NCBI GenBank assembly: GCA_902517895.1
Contig: CABYEA010000005.1
Coordinates: forward strand, 35,842-99,841
Length of the DNA: 64,000 nt
Source of the DNA: an uncultured Bacteroidota bacterium
GTDB taxonomy: Bacteria; Bacteroidota; Bacteroidia; Flavobacteriales; Flavobacteriaceae
Reading direction: 5' to 3'
A program made the translations under genes and the position numbers. Shown in pieces: positions 17,595 through 26,110 of the stretch. Every line of letters starts with the position of its first letter. Position 1 is the first letter of the stretch. The notes beneath the pieces are model-generated. The model saw nothing but the letters and a program-made list of their open reading frames with translations, was not told where the DNA came from and ran no database searches.

Positions 17595-18656
17595 ATGAAA
17601 ATTAGTAAGGAAATTTTAAAATGGTATGACAGTAACAAAAGAGATCTTCCGTGGAGAATAACCAAGAACCCTTACAAAATATGGATCTCAGAAATAATTC
17701 TTCAGCAAACGAGAATGGAACAGGGCATTTACTACTACAACAGATTTATTTCAAAGTTTCCAAATTTAGAATCCTTAGCAACCGCAGAAGAAAAAGATGT
17801 ACTTATTATATGGCAGGGTCTAGGTTATTATTCAAGGGCCAGAAATTTATATTATACAGCAAAACATATATTTCATGAATTAAATTCAAAGTTTCCGGAA
17901 TCATATGAAGAGCTGATTAAACTTAAAGGAATTGGAGACTATACCGCTAGCGCAATTGTATCGATATGTTTTGAAAAAAAATATCCTGTTTTAGATGGTA
18001 ATGTTTTTAGGATAATATCAAGGATTTTTGAAATAAAAAACCCTATTGATTTAAATAATTCAAGGAAAGTATTCAAAAAAAAAGCATCTGAATTAATGCC
18101 AAATACTAGATATGGTGACTATAATCAAGGATTAATGGATTTTGGATCTATGATATGTAAGCCAAAAAAACCATTATGTTCTAGTTGTTTGGTTTCTAAT
18201 AAATGTAGTGCTTTCAAAAATGAGCTAGTAACATTTTTGCCCGTAAAGACCACTAAAAATAAAATCAAGATATTATATTTTGACTATTTGGTGGTAAATA
18301 ATGCTAATCATATGTTAATCGAAAAAATTACTGATGGTATTTGGAAAAATTTATATCAATTTCCTGTAAAAATGTCTAGTTCTAAAAAAAATAGATCAGA
18401 AGTAGTTAAGTTTTTTTTGAAGAAATATAATCTGGATTCATTAAGTTTAAGAATAATAAATAGCAAACCAATTGAACATAAGTTGTCGCATATTTTGATT
18501 AAGTCAACTTTTTGGTTTACCAAAGAAAAATTGCAAATTAAAAACGGATTATTCACAACTATTCTGGAAGACTATCCAATGTCTAAATTAATGCACAAGT
18601 TTAGTGAAAAATATCATGGTAAATATATCTTTTCTGAAGTTAAAATGGTAAATTAG
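17595..18656 (+). CDS. mutY: A/G-specific adenine glycosylase
   Basis: This 353-residue base-excision repair enzyme removes A mispaired with 8-oxoG. Visible features are LPWRITKNPYKIWISEIILQQTR near the N-terminus, the helix-hairpin-helix (LKGIGDYTASAIVSI) with catalytic Asp in PVLDGNVFR, and the iron-sulfur loop with four cysteines in CKPKKPLCSSCLVSNKC. The C-terminal part (about 225-353) is the NUDIX-like MutY domain that reads 8-oxoG (IWKNLYQFPV). It is the first gene of the conserved flavobacterial mutY-ssb-gld cluster, with ssb starting 9 bases after its stop. Confidence 0.96.
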   Translation: MKISKEILKWYDSNKRDLPWRITKNPYKIWISEIILQQTRMEQGIYYYNRFISKFPNLESLATAEEKDVLIIWQGLGYYSRARNLYYTAKHIFHELNSKFPESYEELIKLKGIGDYTASAIVSICFEKKYPVLDGNVFRIISRIFEIKNPIDLNNSRKVFKKKASELMPNTRYGDYNQGLMDFGSMICKPKKPLCSSCLVSNKCSAFKNELVTFLPVKTTKNKIKILYFDYLVVNNANHMLIEKITDGIWKNLYQFPVKMSSSKKNRSEVVKFFLKKYNLDSLSLRIINSKPIEHKLSHILIKSTFWFTKEKLQIKNGLFTTILEDYPMSKLMHKFSEKYHGKYIFSEVKMVN

Positions 18657-18665
18657 AAAAAAATT

Positions 18666-19106
18666 ATGTCAGGAACTCTAAATAAAGTCATGTTAATAGG
18701 TCACCTTGGTGATGAGGTAAAAGTTCATCGCTTTGAAGATGGCGGCTGTGTCGGAAGATTTCCGCTTGCAACAAACGAAACATATATGAATAAGCAAACT
18801 AATGAAAGAGTTTCAAATACCGAATGGCACAATATTGTTCTAAGAAACAAAGCAGCAGAGATTTGTGAGAAATATCTTTCTAAAGGGGATAAAGTTTATA
18901 TTGAAGGAAGAATAAAAACAAGAAAATGGCAAGATGATAAAGGAAATGATAGATATTCAACTGAAATTAATTGTTCAGAGTTCACGTTTTTATCAAATAA
19001 AAACGACATGCAAAACCAAGTTGATAACCCTAAATCTGTCTCTGAAACAAAACATGAAGAAAATGTTTCAACCCATGAAAATGATGCTGATGACTTACCA
19101 TTTTAG
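18666..19106 (+). CDS. ssb: Single-stranded DNA-binding protein
   Basis: This 146-residue protein coats single-stranded DNA during replication and repair. The N-terminal OB fold is clear (MSGTLNKVMLIGHLGDEV, NTEWHNIVLRNKAAEICEKYL, KGDKVYIEGRIKTRKWQD). A short low-complexity linker leads to the acidic tip DADDLPF, the tail that recruits partner proteins. It belongs to the mutY operon. The same tip occurs on the DUF3127 protein at 36.2 kb. Confidence 0.96.
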   Translation: MSGTLNKVMLIGHLGDEVKVHRFEDGGCVGRFPLATNETYMNKQTNERVSNTEWHNIVLRNKAAEICEKYLSKGDKVYIEGRIKTRKWQDDKGNDRYSTEINCSEFTFLSNKNDMQNQVDNPKSVSETKHEENVSTHENDADDLPF

Positions 19107-19150
19107 AACTTTGAAAGTTTGATTTAATCAGTTAAACACTTCTTTCAAAA

Positions 19151-19723
19151 ATGAGTAAAATACTTAGTTTTTTTCTTATATTTTTTATTTTTCTCATCTC
19201 ATGTAACGATTCTAATCTACCAAAACAAAGTGCATTTTTAAGAATTGAATTTCCAGAGCCTAATTATCTGTTTCATAATGAGTTAAATTTACCAACTGAC
19301 TTTTACTATAATTCAAACGCAGCCATGATTGGTTTAGCGAATGATAGTCAATTATCCATTGATTACAGTAACATGAATTTGTCAATAGATTTGTCATTTA
19401 ATAATTTAAATAATCAGCAACGGCTAGAAAATAATTTACGTGATTTTTTACTCATATTAGATACACATTCTAAGAAGTCAAATGGTGTTGTTATGAGGGA
19501 ATATGAAGATAAAAATAAAAGAAAATTTGGAAAAATATTTGAAATGAAAGGGGACGTTGCGTCTCCGATTCAATTTTATATAACGGATAGTCTTTCAAAT
19601 TTTATGAAAGGATCTTTGAATTTGAAATTTAAATCTAAATATGACTCCATTTTCCCTTCAATTCAATATGTTAAAAATGATATTATAGTTCTATTTGAAT
19701 CTCTAAATTGGAGATCTAAATGA
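19151..19723 (+). CDS. gldD: Gliding motility lipoprotein GldD
   Basis: This 190-residue lipoprotein has its lipobox at Cys18 (FLISCNDS). The mature part has the GldD pattern LRIEFPEPNY and the later FYITDSLSNFMKGSLNL. GldD is an envelope lipoprotein needed for gliding and type IX secretion in Flavobacterium; its biochemical role is unsettled. In F. johnsoniae the order is mutY-ssb-gldE-gldD, but here only 44 bases separate ssb from gldD, so gldE is missing from this site. The stop overlaps the next start by four bases (ATGA). Confidence 0.88.
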   Translation: MSKILSFFLIFFIFLISCNDSNLPKQSAFLRIEFPEPNYLFHNELNLPTDFYYNSNAAMIGLANDSQLSIDYSNMNLSIDLSFNNLNNQQRLENNLRDFLLILDTHSKKSNGVVMREYEDKNKRKFGKIFEMKGDVASPIQFYITDSLSNFMKGSLNLKFKSKYDSIFPSIQYVKNDIIVLFESLNWRSK

Positions 19724-20601
19724 AAAACAATAAGTGGTTTTATTTAATCCTTCTCTCGCTGATTTGGGGAAGTTCTTTTATACTGATAAAAAAGGCTTTA
19801 GTCGGTCTTGATGCTTCGCAATTGGGATCACTCAGAATAATATTTTCATCCGTAATTATTTTTTTTATCGCATGGAAGAAAATATTTACAATAAAAAAAT
19901 TAGAATGGAAATGGATTACCATTTCAGCATTTTTAGGTAGTTTTTTTCCAGCTTTTCTATTCGCATTCGCCGAGACAGAAATAGATAGTTCCGTAGCATC
20001 AATTATTAATTCAATAGTACCCTTAAACACCCTGATCATTGGCATGATTATTTTTAAAATTGAATCTACTAAAAGGCAGATAATAGGTGTTCTTATTGGT
20101 TTTTTTGGGACTTATCTTTTGATTACATCAGGTTTAAAGCTTAATCCTGATCAAAATTATAATTATGCCGGATTAGTTATTCTGTGTTCTTTCCTCTACG
20201 CGTTAAATATTAATATTATAAAAAAATATCTTCAGCATCTTTCTGCTTTAACAATTACAGTCGGTCATTTTACAGCAATAGTAATTCCTGCAATTTTGGT
20301 TTTTTTATTTTCGGATTTTAAGTTTGAAACTTTAGAGGATAAGAGTACCCAAGTCTCAATATTTTATGTGTTTATATTAGCCTTCTTCGGAACTGCTCTA
20401 GCAAAAATTATTTTTAATAAACTTATTAAAATTGCTAGCCCTGTTTTTGCATCTTCAGTTACATATTCAATGCTTATTGTTTCTATTTTTTGGGGTCTAA
20501 TTGACGGAGAGAAATTTTCTATCTATCAAGTTATCGCAACTTTGATTATTGTATTTGGAGTAATATTAACAAACAAACAAACAGGTACTACTAAAAGCTA
20601 G
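19720..20601 (+). CDS. DMT-superfamily (EamA) inner-membrane transporter
   Basis: The 293-residue, very hydrophobic protein has about ten transmembrane helices in two repeated EamA halves. The N-terminus KNNKWFYLILLSLIWGSSFILIKKAL carries the family SLIWGSSF motif. Substrate is unknown; relatives export amino acids or other metabolites. It overlaps gldD by ATGA, implying translational coupling. Its end overlaps the convergent M16 peptidase gene by 11 bases. Confidence 0.88.
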   Translation: MKNNKWFYLILLSLIWGSSFILIKKALVGLDASQLGSLRIIFSSVIIFFIAWKKIFTIKKLEWKWITISAFLGSFFPAFLFAFAETEIDSSVASIINSIVPLNTLIIGMIIFKIESTKRQIIGVLIGFFGTYLLITSGLKLNPDQNYNYAGLVILCSFLYALNINIIKKYLQHLSALTITVGHFTAIVIPAILVFLFSDFKFETLEDKSTQVSIFYVFILAFFGTALAKIIFNKLIKIASPVFASSVTYSMLIVSIFWGLIDGEKFSIYQVIATLIIVFGVILTNKQTGTTKS

Positions 20602-22660
20602 AATCTTTTATTTCTTTATTTAGCTCAAATTCTGTTGTTTTAAACTCTAGTTTTTGAGCTGGTAAACTCGTATAAAATGGTAACATAATATTATTTACCA
20701 ACCGGTAATCTCCAAAGTTGGTGGTAATAACATTTTTGCTGTCATCTGTAACCTCAGTACTTAATAATAGTCCACTTTCAACAGAGTAATACCTATGCGA
20801 TTCCTTACCATTCTTTGTCACCTTTATTTTGTATGCATCTTCAAAGTTTACAGAGTTAATACTTACTAATTCAATTTGATTTTCGACGTAATAAAGTTCA
20901 TCAAAGATTCCTTCAATATTTTTACTCTCATTTAATTGGCTTTCGTTAAATTCTATTCTTTGACCTTGCATTTCCGTGTAACCTCTTTCTCCGTCAAAAG
21001 TGGTTTTATTCAAGGTAATCTTTTGACCTTGCATATTTGCTTCAATTTTTTGAGAATATTTATTTGGAAATTTTTGACTCATTATTGCTGTTGGAATAAA
21101 AGGTGCGCCAGGAATTGTTACATCTGCACGCATTACTAATGTTTTAACCGATTCAAGATTTTCTCTGCCACCAACCTTGTTAACATATTTATTTACAACA
21201 TCTAAAGCTGTCAGCCCCTCAGGAATTGCTTTATTAAAGATTGGCTTTGCAATAGGATTAGCAAATTTATCAAAATAGTTTATTGGAAAACCAATCTCTT
21301 CTAAACCAGGTGCAACTTCACTACCCCTTCCAACAACTATGATTCTTGTATTGCCAAGTTTAAAGTATTTATTTGCTGCTTTTTTTAAATCTTTTCCAGT
21401 TACTTTATTAATATTTTCTATAAATGTTTCATAATAATCGTCTGGCAAATTATTTAGCTTTTGACCTAACGCAAAATTAGCAACTGTTGATGCCCTCTCT
21501 GTTGAAAAAATAAAATTACCAAGATATGAAGCCTTTACATCTTTTAGTCTTTGTTGATCAACATTTTCAGTTCTAATTCTTGAAATTTCATTAACAATCT
21601 CTATGACAGTACTATCGGTTACAGAATTCCTAACCTTTGCCTCGGCAGTAAATCTAGAAACACCATACCTATTTGAACCAAGTCTAGAATAAGATCCGTA
21701 GGTCCAGCCGTTATCATCTCTAAGATTTTTAAACAAGTAACCTTCACTACCACCCCCTAAAACTTGATTTGCGAGTAGGGCAGCAAAATAATCTTCGTCA
21801 GTTTGTTTTAAAGGAGTGTTATTGGTAAATATTACTGTTGACTGGGTGGCAGAGGGGACATCAATAAAATTAACCTCGGTTAAGTTGACATTCTGCGAGT
21901 AAACAGGCTCAGGATTTTCAGGAAGTTTTCCTTTTTTCCAATTATCAAAATTTTCTTTCAAAAGAGATTTGATTTCTTTAGTGTTAACATCCCCAACTAC
22001 AACAATGTAGGCGTTGTTTGGAATATTATATTTTTTATGATATTCGATTACGTCATTATAGGTTACGCTGTTTAAGCTTTGTTCAGTTATAAATTCGCCA
22101 TAGGGATGATTTTTTCCGTAAGATAAAGCAGAACTAACCCTAGAGGAAATTGCATCAATATTATTTACATCCGATTTTAAACTCTCCAATAGTTTTGTTT
22201 TTTCCTTATCAAATTCTTCTTCGCTCAACAAAGGATTTATAATTGCATCAGACCACAACTCTAGCACTCTAGCATTATTTTTTGTAAGTGTGTTTGCAAA
22301 TCCACCACTAAATGTAACAGAAACAGACGCTCCCAGAAACTCAACTTCTTCATTGAACATGTCTTTAGGTATAGAAGTTGTTCCATTTCCAAGCATTGCG
22401 CTCAAAATACTAGAAACTCCTGCTTTATCTCCGTCGTAAATCGGATTTCTGTCTATTCTTAAGCTATAAGTTGCAACAGGCAACTTGTTGTCTTCAACAA
22501 CTAAAACTTCGATTCCGTTTTTAAGTTTAAATGTTTTTGGTTTTCCAAATTTAATTTCTGGATCAGGGCCAGAATCAGGTTGCTTACTTCTGTCTATCTG
22601 TGAAAAGTTCAGATTGAATACAAAAACTACAAGTAATGATATGATAATATTTTTCTTCAT
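20591..22660 (-). CDS. M16 peptidase-family protein, non-catalytic (alpha-type) subunit with C-terminal extension
   Basis: The 689-residue protein has a signal peptide (ending LNFSQ) and two M16 repeats to about residue 470. The zinc-binding HxxEH is absent: the corresponding place reads VSSILSAMLGNG, so this subunit is predicted inactive, as in the alpha subunit of mitochondrial processing peptidase. The glycine-rich loop region is present (VLGGGSEGYLFKNLRDDNGWTYG). Residues of about 490-689 form an extra beta-rich domain (KYVNKVGGRENLESVKTLVM) seen in Bacteroidota periplasmic homologs. It lies one base after the active partner gene and probably forms a heterodimer in the periplasm. Confidence 0.88.
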   Translation of the reverse strand: MKKNIIISLLVVFVFNLNFSQIDRSKQPDSGPDPEIKFGKPKTFKLKNGIEVLVVEDNKLPVATYSLRIDRNPIYDGDKAGVSSILSAMLGNGTTSIPKDMFNEEVEFLGASVSVTFSGGFANTLTKNNARVLELWSDAIINPLLSEEEFDKEKTKLLESLKSDVNNIDAISSRVSSALSYGKNHPYGEFITEQSLNSVTYNDVIEYHKKYNIPNNAYIVVVGDVNTKEIKSLLKENFDNWKKGKLPENPEPVYSQNVNLTEVNFIDVPSATQSTVIFTNNTPLKQTDEDYFAALLANQVLGGGSEGYLFKNLRDDNGWTYGSYSRLGSNRYGVSRFTAEAKVRNSVTDSTVIEIVNEISRIRTENVDQQRLKDVKASYLGNFIFSTERASTVANFALGQKLNNLPDDYYETFIENINKVTGKDLKKAANKYFKLGNTRIIVVGRGSEVAPGLEEIGFPINYFDKFANPIAKPIFNKAIPEGLTALDVVNKYVNKVGGRENLESVKTLVMRADVTIPGAPFIPTAIMSQKFPNKYSQKIEANMQGQKITLNKTTFDGERGYTEMQGQRIEFNESQLNESKNIEGIFDELYYVENQIELVSINSVNFEDAYKIKVTKNGKESHRYYSVESGLLLSTEVTDDSKNVITTNFGDYRLVNNIMLPFYTSLPAQKLEFKTTEFELNKEIKDSSF

Positions 22661-22661
22661 T

Positions 22662-23984
22662 TTATTGTTTTTTTACATAATCCATTTCTAACCTTTGATT
22701 TGGATTTAAATATTTATTTGCAACTTCCATTATATCTTCTCTGGTTATGGATCTATATATTTCGATTTCATCATTAATTAAAGATGTATTATCATAGAGG
22801 AGATAGTATGAAGCTAAACTGCTAGTAATCCCAAGAATACCTGTGTTCTTTTGAACAAAAGCTGTTTCTATTTGGTTGTTGATTTTTTCAAACTCTCTTT
22901 CACTGATTAACTCATTTTGAATTATTTTAATTTCACTGTCTATTTCTAGCGCCAGCGTATCAAGAGATGTTTCACCTAGTGGAAGGGCCCATATAGAAAA
23001 TGTTCCATAGGCTTGATCATACCTGCCGCCAGCTTGAACACTTAGCGCAACTTTATCTTCATCTACCATTTTTCTATATAACCTTGAACTTTTACCACCA
23101 GTTAAAACCCGTGCTATATAGTTCAAAACGTATGAGTCTTTACTACTGTTTCTTGGAGTGATGTATGAAAAGATTTTTGCAGGAATTTCAATGTTAGCAT
23201 CATATTCAGTAATCATGATTGTTTCTGTGATCGGATCCTGAATAATATTAGTTTTCAGAGGTTTTTCATTATTATTTTTTATGTCTCCAAAATAATTTTC
23301 AACTAAATCCTTAGTTTTTTCCATCTCTAAATCGCCTCCTATAACCAGAACAGCATTATTTGGGTTATACCATTTCCTGTAAAATTCTTGAAATTCTTCT
23401 AAAGTTGCAGAATCCAAATCTTCAAATGAGCCTATGATTGATTGTCCATAAGGGTGATTCGTGAACATATACTTATCGATTTCACGGTAAAAGTATTTAG
23501 CATAAGGTGAATTATCAATTCTGTCTCTTTTCTCTTCCTTAACTACTTGATTTTGTGTATCAACTTGATCTTGATCAATTATCGCATGTAGCATTCTTTC
23601 ACTCTGTAACCATAAAGCTAATTCTAGATTATTTGAAGGGAAAAAATTAAAATAATTTGTTCTATCTTTCCAAGTACTTGCGTTAGCAAATCCACCTTTT
23701 GATGCTATAATCTGTTTCCACTGTCTTTTTTTGATATTTGGTGTATTAGCAGATGATGATGCACACATATGTTCAAAAAAATGTGCAAATCCAGATTTAC
23801 CTTTGATTTCGTCTCTACTGCCAACATGATACATAACTTCAGTTGCAATTACTGGTGCAGAATTATCCTGATGAATAATTACATGCAATCCATTTTCAAG
23901 CTTATACTCGGTGTACTCAATGTTTTGAGCACTAACATTGTAAGGAGTAATAAAAATCACAAATAGACTTAAAAATTTATTCAT
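22662..23984 (-). CDS. M16 (insulinase/MPP-like) zinc metallopeptidase, catalytic subunit
   Basis: The 440-residue exported peptidase has a signal peptide (ending NVSAQ) and the inverted zinc motif HFFEH at residues 68-72, with downstream Glu residues in VVKEEKRDRIDN supplying the third ligand. The second M16 half lacks a catalytic motif but keeps LTGGKSSRLYRKMVDE. Family members degrade peptides, and in the periplasm this may be turnover of signal or imported peptides. It is the first gene of a two-gene operon with the non-catalytic partner. A minus-strand TATATTTG box sits about 29 bases upstream. Confidence 0.92.
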   Translation of the reverse strand: MNKFLSLFVIFITPYNVSAQNIEYTEYKLENGLHVIIHQDNSAPVIATEVMYHVGSRDEIKGKSGFAHFFEHMCASSSANTPNIKKRQWKQIIASKGGFANASTWKDRTNYFNFFPSNNLELALWLQSERMLHAIIDQDQVDTQNQVVKEEKRDRIDNSPYAKYFYREIDKYMFTNHPYGQSIIGSFEDLDSATLEEFQEFYRKWYNPNNAVLVIGGDLEMEKTKDLVENYFGDIKNNNEKPLKTNIIQDPITETIMITEYDANIEIPAKIFSYITPRNSSKDSYVLNYIARVLTGGKSSRLYRKMVDEDKVALSVQAGGRYDQAYGTFSIWALPLGETSLDTLALEIDSEIKIIQNELISEREFEKINNQIETAFVQKNTGILGITSSLASYYLLYDNTSLINDEIEIYRSITREDIMEVANKYLNPNQRLEMDYVKKQ

Positions 23985-24012
23985 TTTGAAAATATTAGAT
24001 TATTTTGGAATG

Positions 24013-24020
24013 CAAATATA
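24013..24020 (-). promoter_or_regulatory. Bacteroidota -7 box (TATATTTG) for the M16 peptidase operon
   Basis: The minus strand reads TATATTTG 29 bases before the first M16 gene start. No exact TTTG -33 box was found at 17-21 bases, so only half of the promoter is visible. Confidence 0.4.
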
Positions 24021-24098
24021 AGTTTTTACATGTAAAACCGTGTAAAAGAGAATTTAAAAAAGTTATTTATTAACCCATAAATTTAATTTTTATAAAAA

Positions 24099-24129
24099 TT
24101 TGTTGATTTGTTAATTAACTTTATATTTG
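24099..24129 (+). promoter_or_regulatory. Promoter for rplU-rpmA
   Basis: TTTG (24099-24102) and TATATTTG (24122-24129) are separated by 19 bases, matching the Bacteroidota sigma-ABfr consensus TTTG-N19-TAnnTTTG. The box is 20 bases before the rplU ATG at 24150. This also argues against translation from the upstream ATG at 24108. Confidence 0.7.
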
Positions 24130-24149
24130 CATTCGCTTTTGAGATAAAA

Positions 24150-24653
24150 ATGTACGCAATAGTTGAAATATCGGGGAAACAGTTCAAAGTTGAAAAAAAG
24201 CAAAAGCTTTTTGTCAACAGGTTGGAAGCTGCACAGGGGAAAAAAGTATCATTTGATAATGTTTTGATGGTCAATGACGGTTCAAAATTGTCAGTTGGAA
24301 ATCCCAAAGTTTCTGGAGCACAGGTTGATGCTAAGGTTCTAAAACACCTAAAAGCTGATAAAGTGATAGTCTTTAAAAAGAAAAGAAGAAAAGGATATAA
24401 GGTAAAAAACGGTCATCGTCAAGCTATCACTGAAATTGAAATTAGTGATATCTTAACTGGATTGACTAAGAAATCACCAGCAAAGAAAAAGGAAACTCCT
24501 AAAAAAGCTGAAACTAAAAAGGTTCTTGCTAAAAAGGAAAAGCAAGACCTATCATCCTTATCAGTTGCTCAATTAAAAGAAATGGCAAAGAAAAAAGGTA
24601 TAACCGGTATTTCATCAATGAAAAAAGCAGATTTAGTAAAAGCTTTAAGTTAA
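24150..24653 (+). CDS. rplU: 50S ribosomal protein bL21 with C-terminal Rho-N/SAP-like extension
   Basis: Residues 1-105 are bL21, a 23S rRNA-binding protein (MYAIVEISGKQFKVEKKQ, VIVFKKKRRKGYKVKNGHRQ, ITEIEISDI). A Lys/Ala-rich linker (about 110-132) follows. The last 35 residues (LSSLSVAQLKEMAKKKGITG, ending KADLVKALS) match the helix-extended-loop-helix pattern of Rho N-terminal/SAP domains that bind nucleic acid. Canonical bL21 is about 103 residues, so roughly 62 residues are extra. I chose the ATG at 24150: the promoter -7 box overlaps the upstream alternative frame, and MYAIVEI is the family start. rpmA follows 11 bases downstream. Confidence 0.93.
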   Translation: MYAIVEISGKQFKVEKKQKLFVNRLEAAQGKKVSFDNVLMVNDGSKLSVGNPKVSGAQVDAKVLKHLKADKVIVFKKKRRKGYKVKNGHRQAITEIEISDILTGLTKKSPAKKKETPKKAETKKVLAKKEKQDLSSLSVAQLKEMAKKKGITGISSMKKADLVKALS

Positions 24654-24664
24654 TTTTATAAAAA

Positions 24665-24919
24665 ATGGCACATAAAAAAGGAGTTGGTAGTTCTAAAAAC
24701 GGTAGAGAATCAGAGTCGAAACGATTAGGAGTTAAGATTTTTGGTGGTCAGCTTGCTAAAGCTGGTAACATTATTGTTAGACAAAGAGGAACCGTTCACA
24801 ACCCTGGAGAAAATGTCTATCTTGGTAAAGACCATACTCTTCATGCTAGAGTTGACGGTGTAGTTAAGTTTACCAAAAAGAAAGACAATAAATCTTTTGT
24901 TTCTATATTACCTTCGTAA
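24665..24919 (+). CDS. rpmA: 50S ribosomal protein bL27
   Basis: This 84-residue protein reaches toward the peptidyl-transferase centre. It begins [20 protein letters not shown] and contains the [23 protein letters not shown] signature. There is no cleavable N-terminal extension of the Firmicutes kind. It forms the conserved rplU-rpmA pair. Confidence 0.97.
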   Translation: MAHKKGVGSSKNGRESESKRLGVKIFGGQLAKAGNIIVRQRGTVHNPGENVYLGKDHTLHARVDGVVKFTKKKDNKSFVSILPS

Positions 24920-25015
24920 CCTTACCCATCCTTGACATTACTTTGTCTTCTAAATTTTTATCATTTCTAATTACTATTAACTAGATTTGCTCGCTAATCG
25001 ATAAATAAACAAATT

Positions 25016-25408
25016 ATGGAATGGTATTTAAAGGCAGTTCGTGATAATTACGCAAACTTTAGCGGAAGAGCAAGAAGAAAAGAATATTGGATGTTTACAC
25101 TTGTATATGCAATTATATTGATTGCATGTACAGTAGTTGACAATGTACTTGGAACAGTATTTATGATGGATGCAGGACCATTGGGTGAAATTAGTATTGG
25201 CTATGGATGGGTATATACAATTTGTGCTTTAGTACATTTTATTCCAGCAATGGCCTTGGTAGTAAGAAGATTACATGACTTAGGGAAATCCGGTTGGTTT
25301 TATCTTATTATTTTAATTCCTTTAATTGGAGTACTAGTGCTATTAGTATTTTTTTGTTTTGAGGGTCAGAAACAAGAAAACAAGTGGGGCCCCGACCCTA
25401 AAGCGTAA
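25016..25408 (+). CDS. DUF805 inner-membrane protein
   Basis: The 130-residue protein starts MEWYLKAVRDNYANFSGRA and keeps the DUF805 signatures NFSGRARRKEYWMF and RRLHDLGKSGWFYL. Three to four transmembrane helices are visible (about 25-45, 65-85, 98-118), and the short polar tail ends KWGPDPKA. Molecular function of the family is unknown. It is a single gene with its own terminator downstream; the 96-base region upstream shows nothing else that I recognise. Confidence 0.9.
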   Translation: MEWYLKAVRDNYANFSGRARRKEYWMFTLVYAIILIACTVVDNVLGTVFMMDAGPLGEISIGYGWVYTICALVHFIPAMALVVRRLHDLGKSGWFYLIILIPLIGVLVLLVFFCFEGQKQENKWGPDPKA

Positions 25409-25420
25409 ATAAACTTCTAA

Positions 25421-25449
25421 AAACCTCTTAAATTTAAGAGGTTTTTTTA
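25421..25449 (+). terminator. Intrinsic terminator after the DUF805 gene
   Basis: A near-perfect palindrome, AAACCTCTTAAA facing TTTAAGAGGTTT, is followed by a T run. It lies 13 bases after the DUF805 stop. Confidence 0.88.
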
Positions 25450-25489
25450 TGTACTTAAAGTATCTTTAAAGTAAAGAATTTATATTCTT

Positions 25490-26110
25490 ATGCCAGTTAT
25501 TGATGATTTAAATTTATCGCCCAAAACTAGAGTGGTTATATGGGAAATTAATGAGTCTCTTCAGGACCTAGAATCAAATGTTGTCTTAAGTGAAGATTCT
25601 TTAAAATTACTGAATCAAAAAAAGTCAGAAATTCATAAAAAACAATTTCTGGCAATCAGAAATATCTTTAAGTTTCTATGTATCGACGATAAAGATGTAA
25701 AATACGATAAAGCAGGAAAGCCAATTTTTTCTCAAAACAAAACCTTATCAATCAGTCATTCAAGAAATTATGCTGCAGTAATTATAAGTAATCACTCTGT
25801 TGGAATTGACATTGAAAAAATTAGTGATAAGGCTATAAAAATAAAACACAAATTTCTCCAAATTGAATTAAATTATCCAATAGAATTTGGTAATCAAACA
25901 TCACTAATTTATTGGAATATTAAAGAAAGCATTTACAAGGCTATGGGAATTATGGGTCTTGATTTTAAAAAAAACATCCTTGCTTTACCATTGGATATTA
26001 ATGCTACAAAGTGTAAATCTTGGTATGTAAATAATGATGATATTTATTCATTTGAGACTTATTTTGGAATTTCTAAAAACTATACCTTAGCATTTGTAAT
26101 TAAAAACTGA
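25490..26110 (+). CDS. 4'-phosphopantetheinyl transferase superfamily protein
   Basis: The 206-residue protein should transfer phosphopantetheine from CoA to a carrier protein Ser. Family motifs are visible: SISHSRNYAAVIIS, then the magnesium-binding VGIDIEKI, and the later YWNIKESIYKAMG (the WxxKEA-like helix). It is somewhat shorter than Sfp and closer to the flavobacterial compact type. The substrate carrier is unknown; a fatty-acid ACP or a polyketide/lipid carrier are possibilities. pnuC starts on its stop codon (one-base overlap), so the two are co-translated. Confidence 0.85.
   Translation: MPVIDDLNLSPKTRVVIWEINESLQDLESNVVLSEDSLKLLNQKKSEIHKKQFLAIRNIFKFLCIDDKDVKYDKAGKPIFSQNKTLSISHSRNYAAVIISNHSVGIDIEKISDKAIKIKHKFLQIELNYPIEFGNQTSLIYWNIKESIYKAMGIMGLDFKKNILALPLDINATKCKSWYVNNDDIYSFETYFGISKNYTLAFVIKN

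Noticed and set aside
20591-22660. Loss of HxxEH as a sign of a pseudogene
   Set aside because: The frame is full length with conserved M16 features, and inactive partners are normal in this heterodimeric family.
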